From Nonomuraea glycinis (GTDB lineage Bacteria > Actinomycetota > Actinomycetes > Streptosporangiales > Streptosporangiaceae), in the NCBI RefSeq assembly GCF_014646515.1, contig NZ_BMNK01000023.1:62001-126000 (forward strand): 64,000 bases of DNA, written 5' to 3'. A program made the position numbers and the translations under genes. The notes under the pieces are model-generated. The model was given only the letters and a program-made list of their open reading frames with translations. It was not told where the DNA came from and made no database searches. Every line of letters begins with the position of its first letter. The first letter of the stretch is position 1. This document shows, piece by piece, positions 42,573 through 50,474 of the stretch.

Positions 42573-44165
42573 TTATTCGCTGACGAGGCTGACGCCGCTC
42601 GCCATCTGGGCTACCTGGAAGACGACGAATTCGGCCGGTTTCACCGGTGCGACACCGATCTCGCACACGACCATGCCCAGCTCGATGCTCTCGGCCGGGT
42701 TGGTGTCGCGATCGCACTTGACGTAGAAAGCCTCGTCGGGGGTGAGGCCGAACAGCGCGCCTCGATGCCATTCCATGACGAGGAAGGCGGAGATGGTGCG
42801 GCGGATCCTGGCCCAGAGCGCGTCGTCGTTGGGCTCGAAGACCACCCACTGGGTGCCGTTCAGGATCGATTCCTGCAAGTAGTTGAACAGGCGCCGGACG
42901 TTCAGGTACTTCCATTGCTCGGAGTTCAGGGTGCGCGCCCCCCATACCCGGATCCCGCGGCCGGGCATGACGCGGATGCAGTTCACGTTCATTGGGTTGA
43001 TCTCATTCTGTTCACCCAACGTGAGCTGCGTCTCCAGGGCGATCGCACCGCGGACCACTTCGTTGGCCGGAGCCTTGTGCACGCCACGGGTGGCGTCGCT
43101 CCGGGCCCAGATGCCGGCCATGTGGCCGCTCGGCGGGATACGGATCTCACCTTTGGCGTGCGGATTGGCGACCTTGAGCCACGGGTAATAGACCGTGGCG
43201 TACTCACTGTTCCCCAGGCCAGTCCTCCAGGTTGTGACCTCTTTCGCGGACAGCCCCGGTGGCGGGTCGAGGATCGCCATCCTGTCCTTCAGATTCGCAC
43301 AGTGAGCGATGAGGTCTTCCTGTACGCCCTTGACGCCGGCCTCGTCGATGGCGTTTCGTTCGAGCGCACTCATCAGGTCGGGGATCGCGATCATGGTCAC
43401 CTCGTCGACCGCTTCGAGCCCGCCCAAGCCGCGGCGTTCATCAGCACTGCCGACATACATAGCCCGTGTCATCTGGGCGGGCAGCGCCGGCGCCGGCGCC
43501 GGCTCCAGCTCCGCATCAGGCTCCGGCTCCGGCTCCAGCTCCGGCACCTGCAACGTGACGGTTTGCGGCGCCGGTTTCACCGGATCTTTCCCCGGCATCA
43601 GCTCAACCGTGACCAGCTTCGAGTTCCCCTTCGCGACATCACCGACGAAGTCCTTGGCAGCACCTTTCAGCGAAATCTCGATCGGTTCGGTGAGGTTGCC
43701 GCGCTTGACCGTGAGCGTGAACCGATCCTCTGGCGGACGCTCGCCCTCCGTGGTCGGCGCCTCTGTGACCTCGGCGGTGATGGCGCGCCCGCCCTGCGCC
43801 GGTTGCTTGGCGATGATCCGGAAGGGGCCGAGAATCGCCTGCGCCTTCTGGGCGGGCGCCGCCGGCGCCGGCGCCGCCGACTCCGCAGACTGCGCGCCGT
43901 CGGCGCCGAGGCGGATCACGTAGCAGGCGCTGCCGCCGTTGAGGAAGTAGCCGTAGACGGCTTGTGGGAGGTAGCAGCCCTCAGCGAACCCACCGAACTG
44001 GTTGACATACTGGTTCCAGCTCGTGACCAGTATCGGATCACCGCGGCCTGGTTTCGCCGCGAATCCGATGAACGCTGCCACGGCCGTACCGACGCCCTCG
44101 ATCGGCACAGATCCGGGGGGCTTTTCTCTCCAATAGACGCCCGGTGACTTCATCGGCTCACTCAT
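42573..44165 (-). CDS. CIS contractile sheath protein
   Basis: A 530-residue sheath protein. The N-terminal MKSPGVYWREKPPGSVPIEG and the C-terminal block with ARTLNSEQWKYLNVRRLFN, GTQWVVFEPND and ECGM-like SIELGMVVCEIGVAPVKPAE are family hallmarks. Two Pro-rich linkers interrupt the sequence: an Ala-Pro stretch near residues 94-106 and a Glu-Pro stretch near 209-230. They flank an extra beta-rich domain of about 100 residues not needed for the sheath core, probably on the outer surface. It contracts to drive the inner tube. Confidence 0.93.
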   Translation of the reverse strand: MSEPMKSPGVYWREKPPGSVPIEGVGTAVAAFIGFAAKPGRGDPILVTSWNQYVNQFGGFAEGCYLPQAVYGYFLNGGSACYVIRLGADGAQSAESAAPAPAAPAQKAQAILGPFRIIAKQPAQGGRAITAEVTEAPTTEGERPPEDRFTLTVKRGNLTEPIEISLKGAAKDFVGDVAKGNSKLVTVELMPGKDPVKPAPQTVTLQVPELEPEPEPDAELEPAPAPALPAQMTRAMYVGSADERRGLGGLEAVDEVTMIAIPDLMSALERNAIDEAGVKGVQEDLIAHCANLKDRMAILDPPPGLSAKEVTTWRTGLGNSEYATVYYPWLKVANPHAKGEIRIPPSGHMAGIWARSDATRGVHKAPANEVVRGAIALETQLTLGEQNEINPMNVNCIRVMPGRGIRVWGARTLNSEQWKYLNVRRLFNYLQESILNGTQWVVFEPNDDALWARIRRTISAFLVMEWHRGALFGLTPDEAFYVKCDRDTNPAESIELGMVVCEIGVAPVKPAEFVVFQVAQMASGVSLVSE

Positions 44166-44272
44166 CGGCCCCTCCTCGGCTGCCTGGTCACTCAGGTTCT
44201 TCCCGGTTCACCGCCGCCGTGGCAGCGCCATCGGGCGACCGTGGACGCGGAGCCGACCACCCTTTCGGGCGG

Positions 44273-45016
44273 CTATTCGGGCGGAGGGAGGACCGTGTCG
44301 ATCAGGTAGACGTTCGCGTTGGCCGTCTGGATGTTCGAGCACAGCACCTTGGCGGTGCCGTTCAGGGTGATCTCGCCGTTGACGTTCTTGACCTCGATGT
44401 CGCCGCCCTGCTTCGTCCGCAGGGAGGCGTCGGTGAGGTCGGCCGGGGTCTGACGGCCGTTGACCACGGTGTAGGCGAGGAACGAGATGAGAGCCTCCTT
44501 GTTGGCGAACAGCTCCTCGGTCTCGCTCCCCCCGTATTTGCTGAAAGCTTTGTTCACCGGGACGAAGACGGTGATGTCGTTTTCGTCGTTGAATTTGGCG
44601 GTGAAGCCGGCCCCCTCGATGGCCGACACGAAGGTCGACGCCTCGGGGATGTCGGCCAGGGCCGTGGCCACCTGCTGATCCGCCAGCGCGGCGCTGCTGC
44701 CGGGCCCCGACGACGGGAGCAGGTCGCAGGTCTGGGCGCGACGGGGCGGGGCCGGCCGCGGCGTCGGGGTGGTGGGAGTCGGGGTGGTCGGCGTCGGGGT
44801 GGGCGTCTCAGGCACTGGAGTTGTTCCGTTCTCCTCCGGAGGCGGGGTGTCCCAGCCGGGCTCCGGTTCGTGATCGGGCTCAGGCGACGGTTCCTGGTCG
44901 GGCCAAGGCTGTGGCGAGCCGCCGTCAGGCGGGGGCACGGGGGTGGGAACGGGCGGTGAGGCGGAGACGAGGGCCGCCGCCAAGCAGATGGACGAGAAGA
45001 AAGCCCTGTGGTCCAT
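44273..45016 (-). CDS. Secreted fasciclin (FAS1) domain protein within the CIS operon
   Basis: A 247-residue exported protein. Signal peptide (AFFSSICLAAALVSAS), then an 80-residue Pro/Thr/Glu-rich linker, then one FAS1 domain (TFVSAIEGAGFTAKF, ITVFVPVNKAFSKYG, LCSNIQTANANVYLIDTVL). FAS1 domains mediate adhesion to surfaces or matrix. ATG 45016 was used because the long upstream frame lacks a signal peptide; GGGAGG is nine bases upstream. It lies between the sheath and the zinc-ribbon gene, separated by 107 and 127 bp, which is not a usual member of CIS loci. Confidence 0.85.
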   Translation of the reverse strand: MDHRAFFSSICLAAALVSASPPVPTPVPPPDGGSPQPWPDQEPSPEPDHEPEPGWDTPPPEENGTTPVPETPTPTPTTPTPTTPTPRPAPPRRAQTCDLLPSSGPGSSAALADQQVATALADIPEASTFVSAIEGAGFTAKFNDENDITVFVPVNKAFSKYGGSETEELFANKEALISFLAYTVVNGRQTPADLTDASLRTKQGGDIEVKNVNGEITLNGTAKVLCSNIQTANANVYLIDTVLPPPE

Positions 45017-45143
45017 GGGTCGATGCCTCCCGAAACGAGACGTCAACCCGAGGCTGCCACCGGGAGCGAATCCGCCACCAGTGCGGGACAGGCCGCCGCG
45101 AGGGCGGGAAAGGCCGCCCTTCGGGCTGCCCCAACGGGCGAGC

Positions 45144-46805
45144 TCATTGTCTGCGTTCGACGACCAGGTAGTCGAAACCCACGGCCGGTCCGGTGAACGC
45201 CGAGACGGTGAACCCGTCACCATCCTGATCGTCCACGTACACGGCCGGGGCGGCGGCGCCGGACAGCCCGCTGTGCGTGACGTCCGTGGTGAGCAGGACG
45301 ACGCCGGAGCCGGCAGAGGTGTCGATCCGCGCCGGATCCCCGGAGGTGGTGGTGCCCGTCCCGGCCACCGAGGAGTCGTCGGAGTCGATGACGACCCAGT
45401 TGAACCCGATCTCCATGGGCGCCGGCATCAGGTCGAGGGTGGCCACCGTGAACCCGCCGTCCTCCTTCGCGTCCACCCTGAGCCCGGCGACGTGATCCGC
45501 CGGCATCCCGTCCATCTCCACCGTCAGCAGGATCACCGACTCGCTCGTGGCCGTGGCCGCCGGGATGCTCACCTGGCGCTCGCCCGGCTGGATGCTCCCG
45601 GAACCGGCCTCGTACGGCCTGCCGTTGAGCGTCCCCTTGGGGTCCCGCACGATGAGGTAGTTGAATCCCATCCCGGCGACGTTCGACCCGTCGAGCCCCT
45701 GCACCGAGAAGGTGTTCCAGCCACGACGGGTCACGCCCACGGCCCCGGTGAACGGCAGCCAGCCGGGCTCCGCCTCGGCCCAGGACCCCTGGGACAGATC
45801 GGGGCTGAGGAAGATCTTCGCCTCGTCGGGCAGTCTGGGCGTCTCGACGGAGGTGTGCCCGTCGGTCAGCGTGCCGCTTCCCGCCAGGTAGGTCTCCCGG
45901 TCCAGGACGGCTTGCTCCTGCTCGCCGCGCCACGCGTTGAAGGCGACGGCGGCGGCCAGAGCCAGCACGACGACCGCGACGACCGCCTTCAGCGGCCACG
46001 ACATGGCCAGCGGCAGCACCGTCCTGGTTCCGTCGGCCCGGATCGTCTTCCCGCCGTCGTCGACGTCCACCTTCGCGGCGAAGGGGATCTGGCGGGCCGG
46101 TCCGGTGAGGCCGGGTCTCGCCCAGACACGCAGGGCCAGTTCCGTGCGCCCGGGGGCGATCAGCAGCCCCGGCGCCGGCCGGGAGAACCGCAGCTCGTTC
46201 TCGGCATCCTCCGCGCGGACCCGTACCCGATGGGGCATATTGCCCTGGTTGGTGAACACCACCATGTGCTGGGTCATCCACCACCCCCGGGAGTCCTTCG
46301 GGGACAGCTCGACGGAGAGGTCGTCGAACCCGGCCACCACGCAGTAGCCCTCCGCCGCGGCCGTGATGCCGGAGCTGACCTGCGAACGAGCCCGTACGGT
46401 GAAGCTCGCCGCTCCCGCCGGCACGGACGAGGAGCGCGGCGGGGCGAAGGTGACCACGCATTCGGCCGCCTCGTCCGGCTGGATCACGAGCTCCTCGGGC
46501 ACGACCGTCGCGTACGATGCCGCGCCGCCCTCGACCGTGACCATGGCCCGCTCCACCCGGGTGCCCTTGTTGCGCACGGTCACGGTCGTGGTGACCAGCT
46601 CGCCGGGCGCGCAGGCGAGAGAGCTGTCGGAGAGGCCGACGGCCAGCTCGGCGTGCTGCTCCTGGGGCGGCGGCTCGGCGCGCTGCGGCCGCCGGGTGTC
46701 GTCCTCGGGGTCATGCCGCTCCCAGGCGAGGTACTCCCCGCACACGACGCAGAACCTGGTGCCGTCCGGATTCTCGTCGCCGCACTTCGGACAGGTGATG
46801 CTCAT
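45144..46805 (-). CDS. Zinc-ribbon membrane protein with extracellular repeat domains (CIS-associated)
   Basis: A 553-residue protein. A zinc ribbon at the N-terminus uses Cys5, Cys8, Cys19 and Cys22. Residues 55-260 form two Ig-like beta domains. One transmembrane helix is at about 271-291 (LKAVVAVVVLALAAAVAFNAW). Beyond it are three related beta repeats ending in FNYLIVRD, FNWVVIDS and FDYLVVERR, resembling H-type lectin-like modules. The topology gives a cytosolic ribbon and an exposed binding region. It sits second behind the cap gene (ATGA overlap). A membrane anchor or receptor for the cytoplasmic CIS is a good inference, recalling the Streptomyces CIS membrane partner CisA. Confidence 0.75.
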   Translation of the reverse strand: MSITCPKCGDENPDGTRFCVVCGEYLAWERHDPEDDTRRPQRAEPPPQEQHAELAVGLSDSSLACAPGELVTTTVTVRNKGTRVERAMVTVEGGAASYATVVPEELVIQPDEAAECVVTFAPPRSSSVPAGAASFTVRARSQVSSGITAAAEGYCVVAGFDDLSVELSPKDSRGWWMTQHMVVFTNQGNMPHRVRVRAEDAENELRFSRPAPGLLIAPGRTELALRVWARPGLTGPARQIPFAAKVDVDDGGKTIRADGTRTVLPLAMSWPLKAVVAVVVLALAAAVAFNAWRGEQEQAVLDRETYLAGSGTLTDGHTSVETPRLPDEAKIFLSPDLSQGSWAEAEPGWLPFTGAVGVTRRGWNTFSVQGLDGSNVAGMGFNYLIVRDPKGTLNGRPYEAGSGSIQPGERQVSIPAATATSESVILLTVEMDGMPADHVAGLRVDAKEDGGFTVATLDLMPAPMEIGFNWVVIDSDDSSVAGTGTTTSGDPARIDTSAGSGVVLLTTDVTHSGLSGAAAPAVYVDDQDGDGFTVSAFTGPAVGFDYLVVERRQ

Positions 46806-47398
46806 CCAGAACCTCCGGTGCGGTGGCTGTCGGCGCGCAGGGCCAGCGGCTTGGTGACCGGTGGCGACACGGGCGCGGGAGGCTCCGGCATGATCGGAGC
46901 ACTGATCACAACGTTGACGAACGGTCGCAGCCCCACGCCCGACGCCACCAGCGCCGTCGCGAGGTCTCGATCGTCCGGCGGCGGTACGGCGGCCGTCATC
47001 GGGACCGGCAGCCCGAGCTCCGCCAGCGAGCCCGTCAACCGCTCGGCGGGGATGGTGTCCTGCGCGAGCAACGCCCGCAGGGTCGCGTCCAGGAGCCGGT
47101 GCTCCTCCTCCAGCTCCGGCGCCGACACCGTGACCAGGTACGACAGGCGTACATAGCGGGGAGGGCCGTGCCTGGCCGTCAACGTGCCGTCGGCGTCGTA
47201 CTCGTTGACCGTGCCCTGCCGGCGCGTGCCCAGGTCCTCGCGGATGTCGTACAGCTGCAGGTGGACCGTCGCGGCGGTCGGCTCCGCGCCGGGTGCGGCG
47301 AGGGAGATCTGCGTCTTCGAGCGCTGCACCACCCTGCGGCGGATCAGCTCCTCCAGCGCCCGGTCGACCTCGCCGATGACGCCGCCCGCCGCTGTCAC
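46802..47398 (-). CDS. CIS cap/terminator protein, Pvc16 N-terminal (DUF4255) type
   Basis: A 198-residue protein. The N-terminal GEVDRALEELIRRRV and the strands VHLQLYDIREDLGTRR and YVRLSYLVTVSAPELEEEHR define the DUF4255/Pvc16_N family. It caps the distal end of the contracted tail. The C-terminal 40 residues are Pro-rich and disordered. The GTG overlaps the regulator stop (GTGA). Confidence 0.88.
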   Translation of the reverse strand: MTAAGGVIGEVDRALEELIRRRVVQRSKTQISLAAPGAEPTAATVHLQLYDIREDLGTRRQGTVNEYDADGTLTARHGPPRYVRLSYLVTVSAPELEEEHRLLDATLRALLAQDTIPAERLTGSLAELGLPVPMTAAVPPPDDRDLATALVASGVGLRPFVNVVISAPIMPEPPAPVSPPVTKPLALRADSHRTGGSG

Positions 47399-48018
47399 AG
47401 CAGCCCGTTACGCAGCGCGTAGGCGACCGCATGGGCCCGGTTGCGCAGGTGGAGCCGGGTGGTGATGTCATGCAGGACGGTCTTCACCGTACGCTGCGAG
47501 TAGGACAGGGCGGCGGCGATCTCCGCGGTGTCACACCCTTCGGCGATCAGCCGCAGCACCTGGACCTCCCGCTCGGCCAGGCCGGCGAAGGTCAGCCCGC
47601 GCGGCCCGAGCATCTCGCCCTGCACCCGGCTGACCTGGGTGAGCAACCGCCCGAGCAGATCCGGCGGCATGACACCCGCGCCGGAGGTGGCCGACTGGAT
47701 CGCCGCGACGAGTCGTTCCGGGCTGGCCTCGGCACGCCGTACGACACCCGACACGCCGATCTCCACGATGGCGAGCAGCCCGCTGTCGTCCACGGTCCCC
47801 GCGACGACCACCAGCCGCAGGTCTCCATGACAGCGCAGCGTCCGCAGCACGCCCAGCGTGTCGGCGCACACGCCGTCGGCCACCACCAGCGCGACCTGCG
47901 CCTTCTCCGGGGTGTCCGTCTCCAGGATCTCGATCTCGGGCCGCTGCTTGAGCTGGCTCAGCACGCCTGCGCGGGAGATGGGGTCGTGAGCCTTCACGAC
48001 TACCTGGATCCGCTCCAT
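47395..48018 (-). CDS. Orphan LuxR-type response regulator heading the CIS operon
   Basis: A 207-residue NarL-like protein. The receiver domain keeps an Asp at position 48 (VVADGV) but lacks the usual Asp pair (it has His11-Asp12) and the conserved Lys (Arg in VVRRAEA). It is therefore probably not phosphorylated normally. The C-terminal HTH is intact (LAEREVQVLRLIAEG to RTVKTVLHDITTRLHL). ATG 48018 begins MERIQVVVKAHDP. It is the first gene of the operon and overlaps the cap gene, so it is the likely regulator of CIS expression. No sensor kinase is adjacent. Confidence 0.85.
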   Translation of the reverse strand: MERIQVVVKAHDPISRAGVLSQLKQRPEIEILETDTPEKAQVALVVADGVCADTLGVLRTLRCHGDLRLVVVAGTVDDSGLLAIVEIGVSGVVRRAEASPERLVAAIQSATSGAGVMPPDLLGRLLTQVSRVQGEMLGPRGLTFAGLAEREVQVLRLIAEGCDTAEIAAALSYSQRTVKTVLHDITTRLHLRNRAHAVAYALRNGLL

Positions 48019-48195
48019 TCCATCTCCGTTCGACTCCGCTCTGGCGCCGGCAACTCCGGAAATCGCACAGAGAGCGGGCGAGACGCGGACACCACATCCT
48101 GGAAACAAGCAAAAAATGAGACAACGCAGCTTTGCCCCGCCCGCCGGAGCTTGGGGATGTTGCCGCCGTTATGGGGTTCTGGCACCTTGTTCGGC

Positions 48196-49281
48196 ATGCC
48201 CGCCGATGCGCCCCCGGAGTCCGCTCACCGTCCATCGGCCCCTCGGACGGCCGGCCGCGTGTCCCGGACGGCCGGCTACGTCCTCGCCCTCGTCGTCCAC
48301 CTTCTCGCGCCGGCCTTCCTGGTCACCGGCGTCTACCTGATCGCCGGCCTGACCGTAGGCGGCGTCCTGTTCGGTCTGGTGGCGCTGGACCTGGCCTGGC
48401 TGCTGCGTCCCCGCCCGGCCCCCTTCCCCGCCCCCGCCGTGCCCCTCACCCGCTCCGACGCCCCCCACCTGTACGCCCTCATCGACGGCATCGGCGAGGC
48501 CCTGGCGGCGCCCCGTACGGACCTGGTGGCCATCAGCGGCGAGGTCAACGCCTCGTTCCGCACCTACGGCCGGCGGCGCGACCGGCTGGTGGAGATCGGC
48601 TACCCGCTCTGGCTGATCCTCACCCCGGAGGAACGCGTCTCCCTGCTGGCCCACGAGATGGCCCACGCCAGGAACGGCGACGCCAGGCACGGCCTGGTGG
48701 TCGGCAGCGCCCTGCACTCGCTGCACGAGCTGCGCCTGGTCACCCACTTCGGGTGGCGTCCGGGCGACGGCGGAGCGGATCTGATCACCAGATGCCTCCT
48801 GGCCCTGCTGGGCCTCCCCGTCCGCGCCCTGATCCTCCTGCTGGAGCTCCTCCTGAACCACTCCTCCCAGCAGGCCGAATACCGGGCCGACGAGATGCAG
48901 GCCCAGGTGGCCGGCGTCCCGGCCACCGCCTCGCTCCTCGACGTCCTGTCCACCCGGGCCCCCTCCGTCGGCGACTTCCTCGGCTCCAGCGCCGTGGCCG
49001 TGGGCACGTGGGATCTGTGGACGGCCCTCCGGTCTCACTTGGACGCCATCCCCCCGGCCGAGCTCGACCGGCGTCGCGAGGCCGCCCAGGTCGAGAAGAC
49101 CAGGGTGGACACGACCCATCCGCCGACGCACCTTCGCATCCGACGCGTGCTGGCGCTGCCGTACCCGACACCCCAGGTGGCCGCTCCGGCGATGGAGGGG
49201 ATCGAGGCGGAGCTGGAGCGGGCGGCCGGGCGCGTGGCGCGGAGCCTGCGGGAGGACGCCCAGTCGGCCCGCTATCGGTGA
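48196..49281 (+). CDS. M48 family zinc metallopeptidase, membrane-anchored
   Basis: A 361-residue M48 (HtpX-like) peptidase. Two N-terminal transmembrane helices (YVLALVVHLLAPAFLVTGV and a following segment) precede the catalytic domain with His153, Glu154 and His157 (HEMAH) and a third ligand in QAEYRADEM. Such proteases clear damaged membrane proteins. The gene is divergent from the CIS operon and shares the 177-bp region with its promoter. ATG 48196 gives MPADAPPESAHRP. Confidence 0.87.
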   Translation: MPADAPPESAHRPSAPRTAGRVSRTAGYVLALVVHLLAPAFLVTGVYLIAGLTVGGVLFGLVALDLAWLLRPRPAPFPAPAVPLTRSDAPHLYALIDGIGEALAAPRTDLVAISGEVNASFRTYGRRRDRLVEIGYPLWLILTPEERVSLLAHEMAHARNGDARHGLVVGSALHSLHELRLVTHFGWRPGDGGADLITRCLLALLGLPVRALILLLELLLNHSSQQAEYRADEMQAQVAGVPATASLLDVLSTRAPSVGDFLGSSAVAVGTWDLWTALRSHLDAIPPAELDRRREAAQVEKTRVDTTHPPTHLRIRRVLALPYPTPQVAAPAMEGIEAELERAAGRVARSLREDAQSARYR

Positions 49282-49286
49282 CCGGG

Positions 49287-49331
49287 TCAGCTGAGGGTTT
49301 CGCCGCCGTCGACGGTGATGACCTGACACCG
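49287..49331 (-). pseudogene. 3' remnant of a short-chain dehydrogenase gene
   Basis: Reading the minus strand gives CQVITVDGGETLS and a stop, the exact type of C-terminus (VDGG) found in SDR enzymes. The rest of the gene is absent. It lies in the gap between the M48 and VOC genes and indicates a deletion or rearrangement there. Confidence 0.6.
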
Positions 49332-49386
49332 CCGCCGAGAGACGGTGATCGGAGTCGTGCGCACCCTCGTCAGCTGAGCGACCGCG

Positions 49387-49848
49387 TCAGTCCAGGCAGA
49401 ACTCGTTGCCCTCGGGGTCGGCCATCACGATATGGCCGGCGCTCAACGGCGGAGCGGGCTCGTCGCGCCGTACCCGCGTCGCGCCCAGCGCGACGAGCCG
49501 GTCGCACTCGGCCTCCAGCGCCGCCATCCGTTCCTCCCCCTGCAGACTGGGAGCCGCACGGATGTCCAGGTGGACGCGGTTCTTGGCGACCTTGTCCTCC
49601 GGCACCCGCTGGAAGAACAGCCGGGGGCCCTGCCCGTCCGGGTCCTCGATGGCCGATCTGGTGTCGCGCTGCTCCTCCGGTACGCCGATCCGCGCGAGGA
49701 AGTCGTCCCACGCGGCCAGCGGGTCGGCGCCCTCGGGCAGGTCGACCCCGGGCGGGCCGGGGTGGACGTAACCGAGGACGTCGCGCCAGAAGGCCGACAG
49801 CGCCCGTGGGTCGTGGGCGTCGAAGGTGACCTGAAGGTGGCGGCTCAT
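49387..49848 (-). CDS. VOC superfamily (glyoxalase-like) protein
   Basis: A 153-residue protein with two beta-alpha-beta-beta-beta modules (LQVTFDAHDPRALSAFWRDV and ADPEGNEFCLD). The His/Glu metal ligands typical of glyoxalase are partly present. These proteins act on small molecules; some bind drugs and give resistance. The substrate is unknown. ATG overlaps the DinB stop as ATGA. Confidence 0.85.
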   Translation of the reverse strand: MSRHLQVTFDAHDPRALSAFWRDVLGYVHPGPPGVDLPEGADPLAAWDDFLARIGVPEEQRDTRSAIEDPDGQGPRLFFQRVPEDKVAKNRVHLDIRAAPSLQGEERMAALEAECDRLVALGATRVRRDEPAPPLSAGHIVMADPEGNEFCLD

Positions 49849-50414
49849 CGGGTCGCTCCGTTCGTGTGCAGGTAGAGGTCGCGCAGCAGGCAGACCTCGG
49901 ACAGGTGGTGGATCAGCTCGCGGTGGATGTGCAGCACCAGATCGGCCACGGACGCCTCGGGGTAGGGCTCCTTCGGGCCGACCCGGGCGCGGAGCCCGGC
50001 CTCGCCGAGCCCGCGCACCCCGGCCAGCCAGCGGTCGAGCTGGGTCTCGAGCTGGTCGAGCGCGGTCGCCGCGGTGCCGGCGTACTCCCAGGTCTCGTAC
50101 GATGCCGCCGGCGCGCCGAAGTGGGCCGCGTTGCGCGCGGCCAGGACGCCGACGATGACGTGACCGAGCCGCCAGGCGATCGTGGTGAACGGCGAGGGGA
50201 CCGGCTCGGGGAAGGCGTAGTCGACGGTGAAGTCCCCGGCGCCGCCCTGCATGGGCGCGGTCGAGGTGCCGCGGGGCCGCACGCTCCAGGCGTCCGGCAC
50301 CGGCGACCAGAAGTACTCGTCGTCGGTGAGGCCGTCGAGCCGGACTCGGAGGTGATGGTTCCAGTGGAACTCAAGCTGCTCACGCAAGGTCTGGTTCCAG
50401 TCGAGTTCGTCCAT
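49845..50414 (-). CDS. DinB/YfiT-like four-helix-bundle protein
   Basis: A 189-residue protein of the DinB superfamily. The first helix has LREQLEFHWNHHLR and the last has HIHRELIHHLSEV, with the histidine positions used for metal binding. ATG 50414 begins MDELDWNQ. The family includes mycothiol-dependent enzymes in actinobacteria. It is co-transcribed with the VOC gene and is divergent from a WYL regulator. Confidence 0.85.
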   Translation of the reverse strand: MDELDWNQTLREQLEFHWNHHLRVRLDGLTDDEYFWSPVPDAWSVRPRGTSTAPMQGGAGDFTVDYAFPEPVPSPFTTIAWRLGHVIVGVLAARNAAHFGAPAASYETWEYAGTAATALDQLETQLDRWLAGVRGLGEAGLRARVGPKEPYPEASVADLVLHIHRELIHHLSEVCLLRDLYLHTNGATR

Positions 50415-50474
50415 GGGGCCAACCCTGACAGTCCAAGCGGACAGGATCGGTCCGCTATCTGGCAGAGTGGGGGC

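Noticed and set aside
47431..48195. Upstream extension of the M48 peptidase frame
   Set aside because: The open frame continues antisense to the LuxR gene without coding features; ATG 48196 directly precedes the normal N-terminal membrane region.
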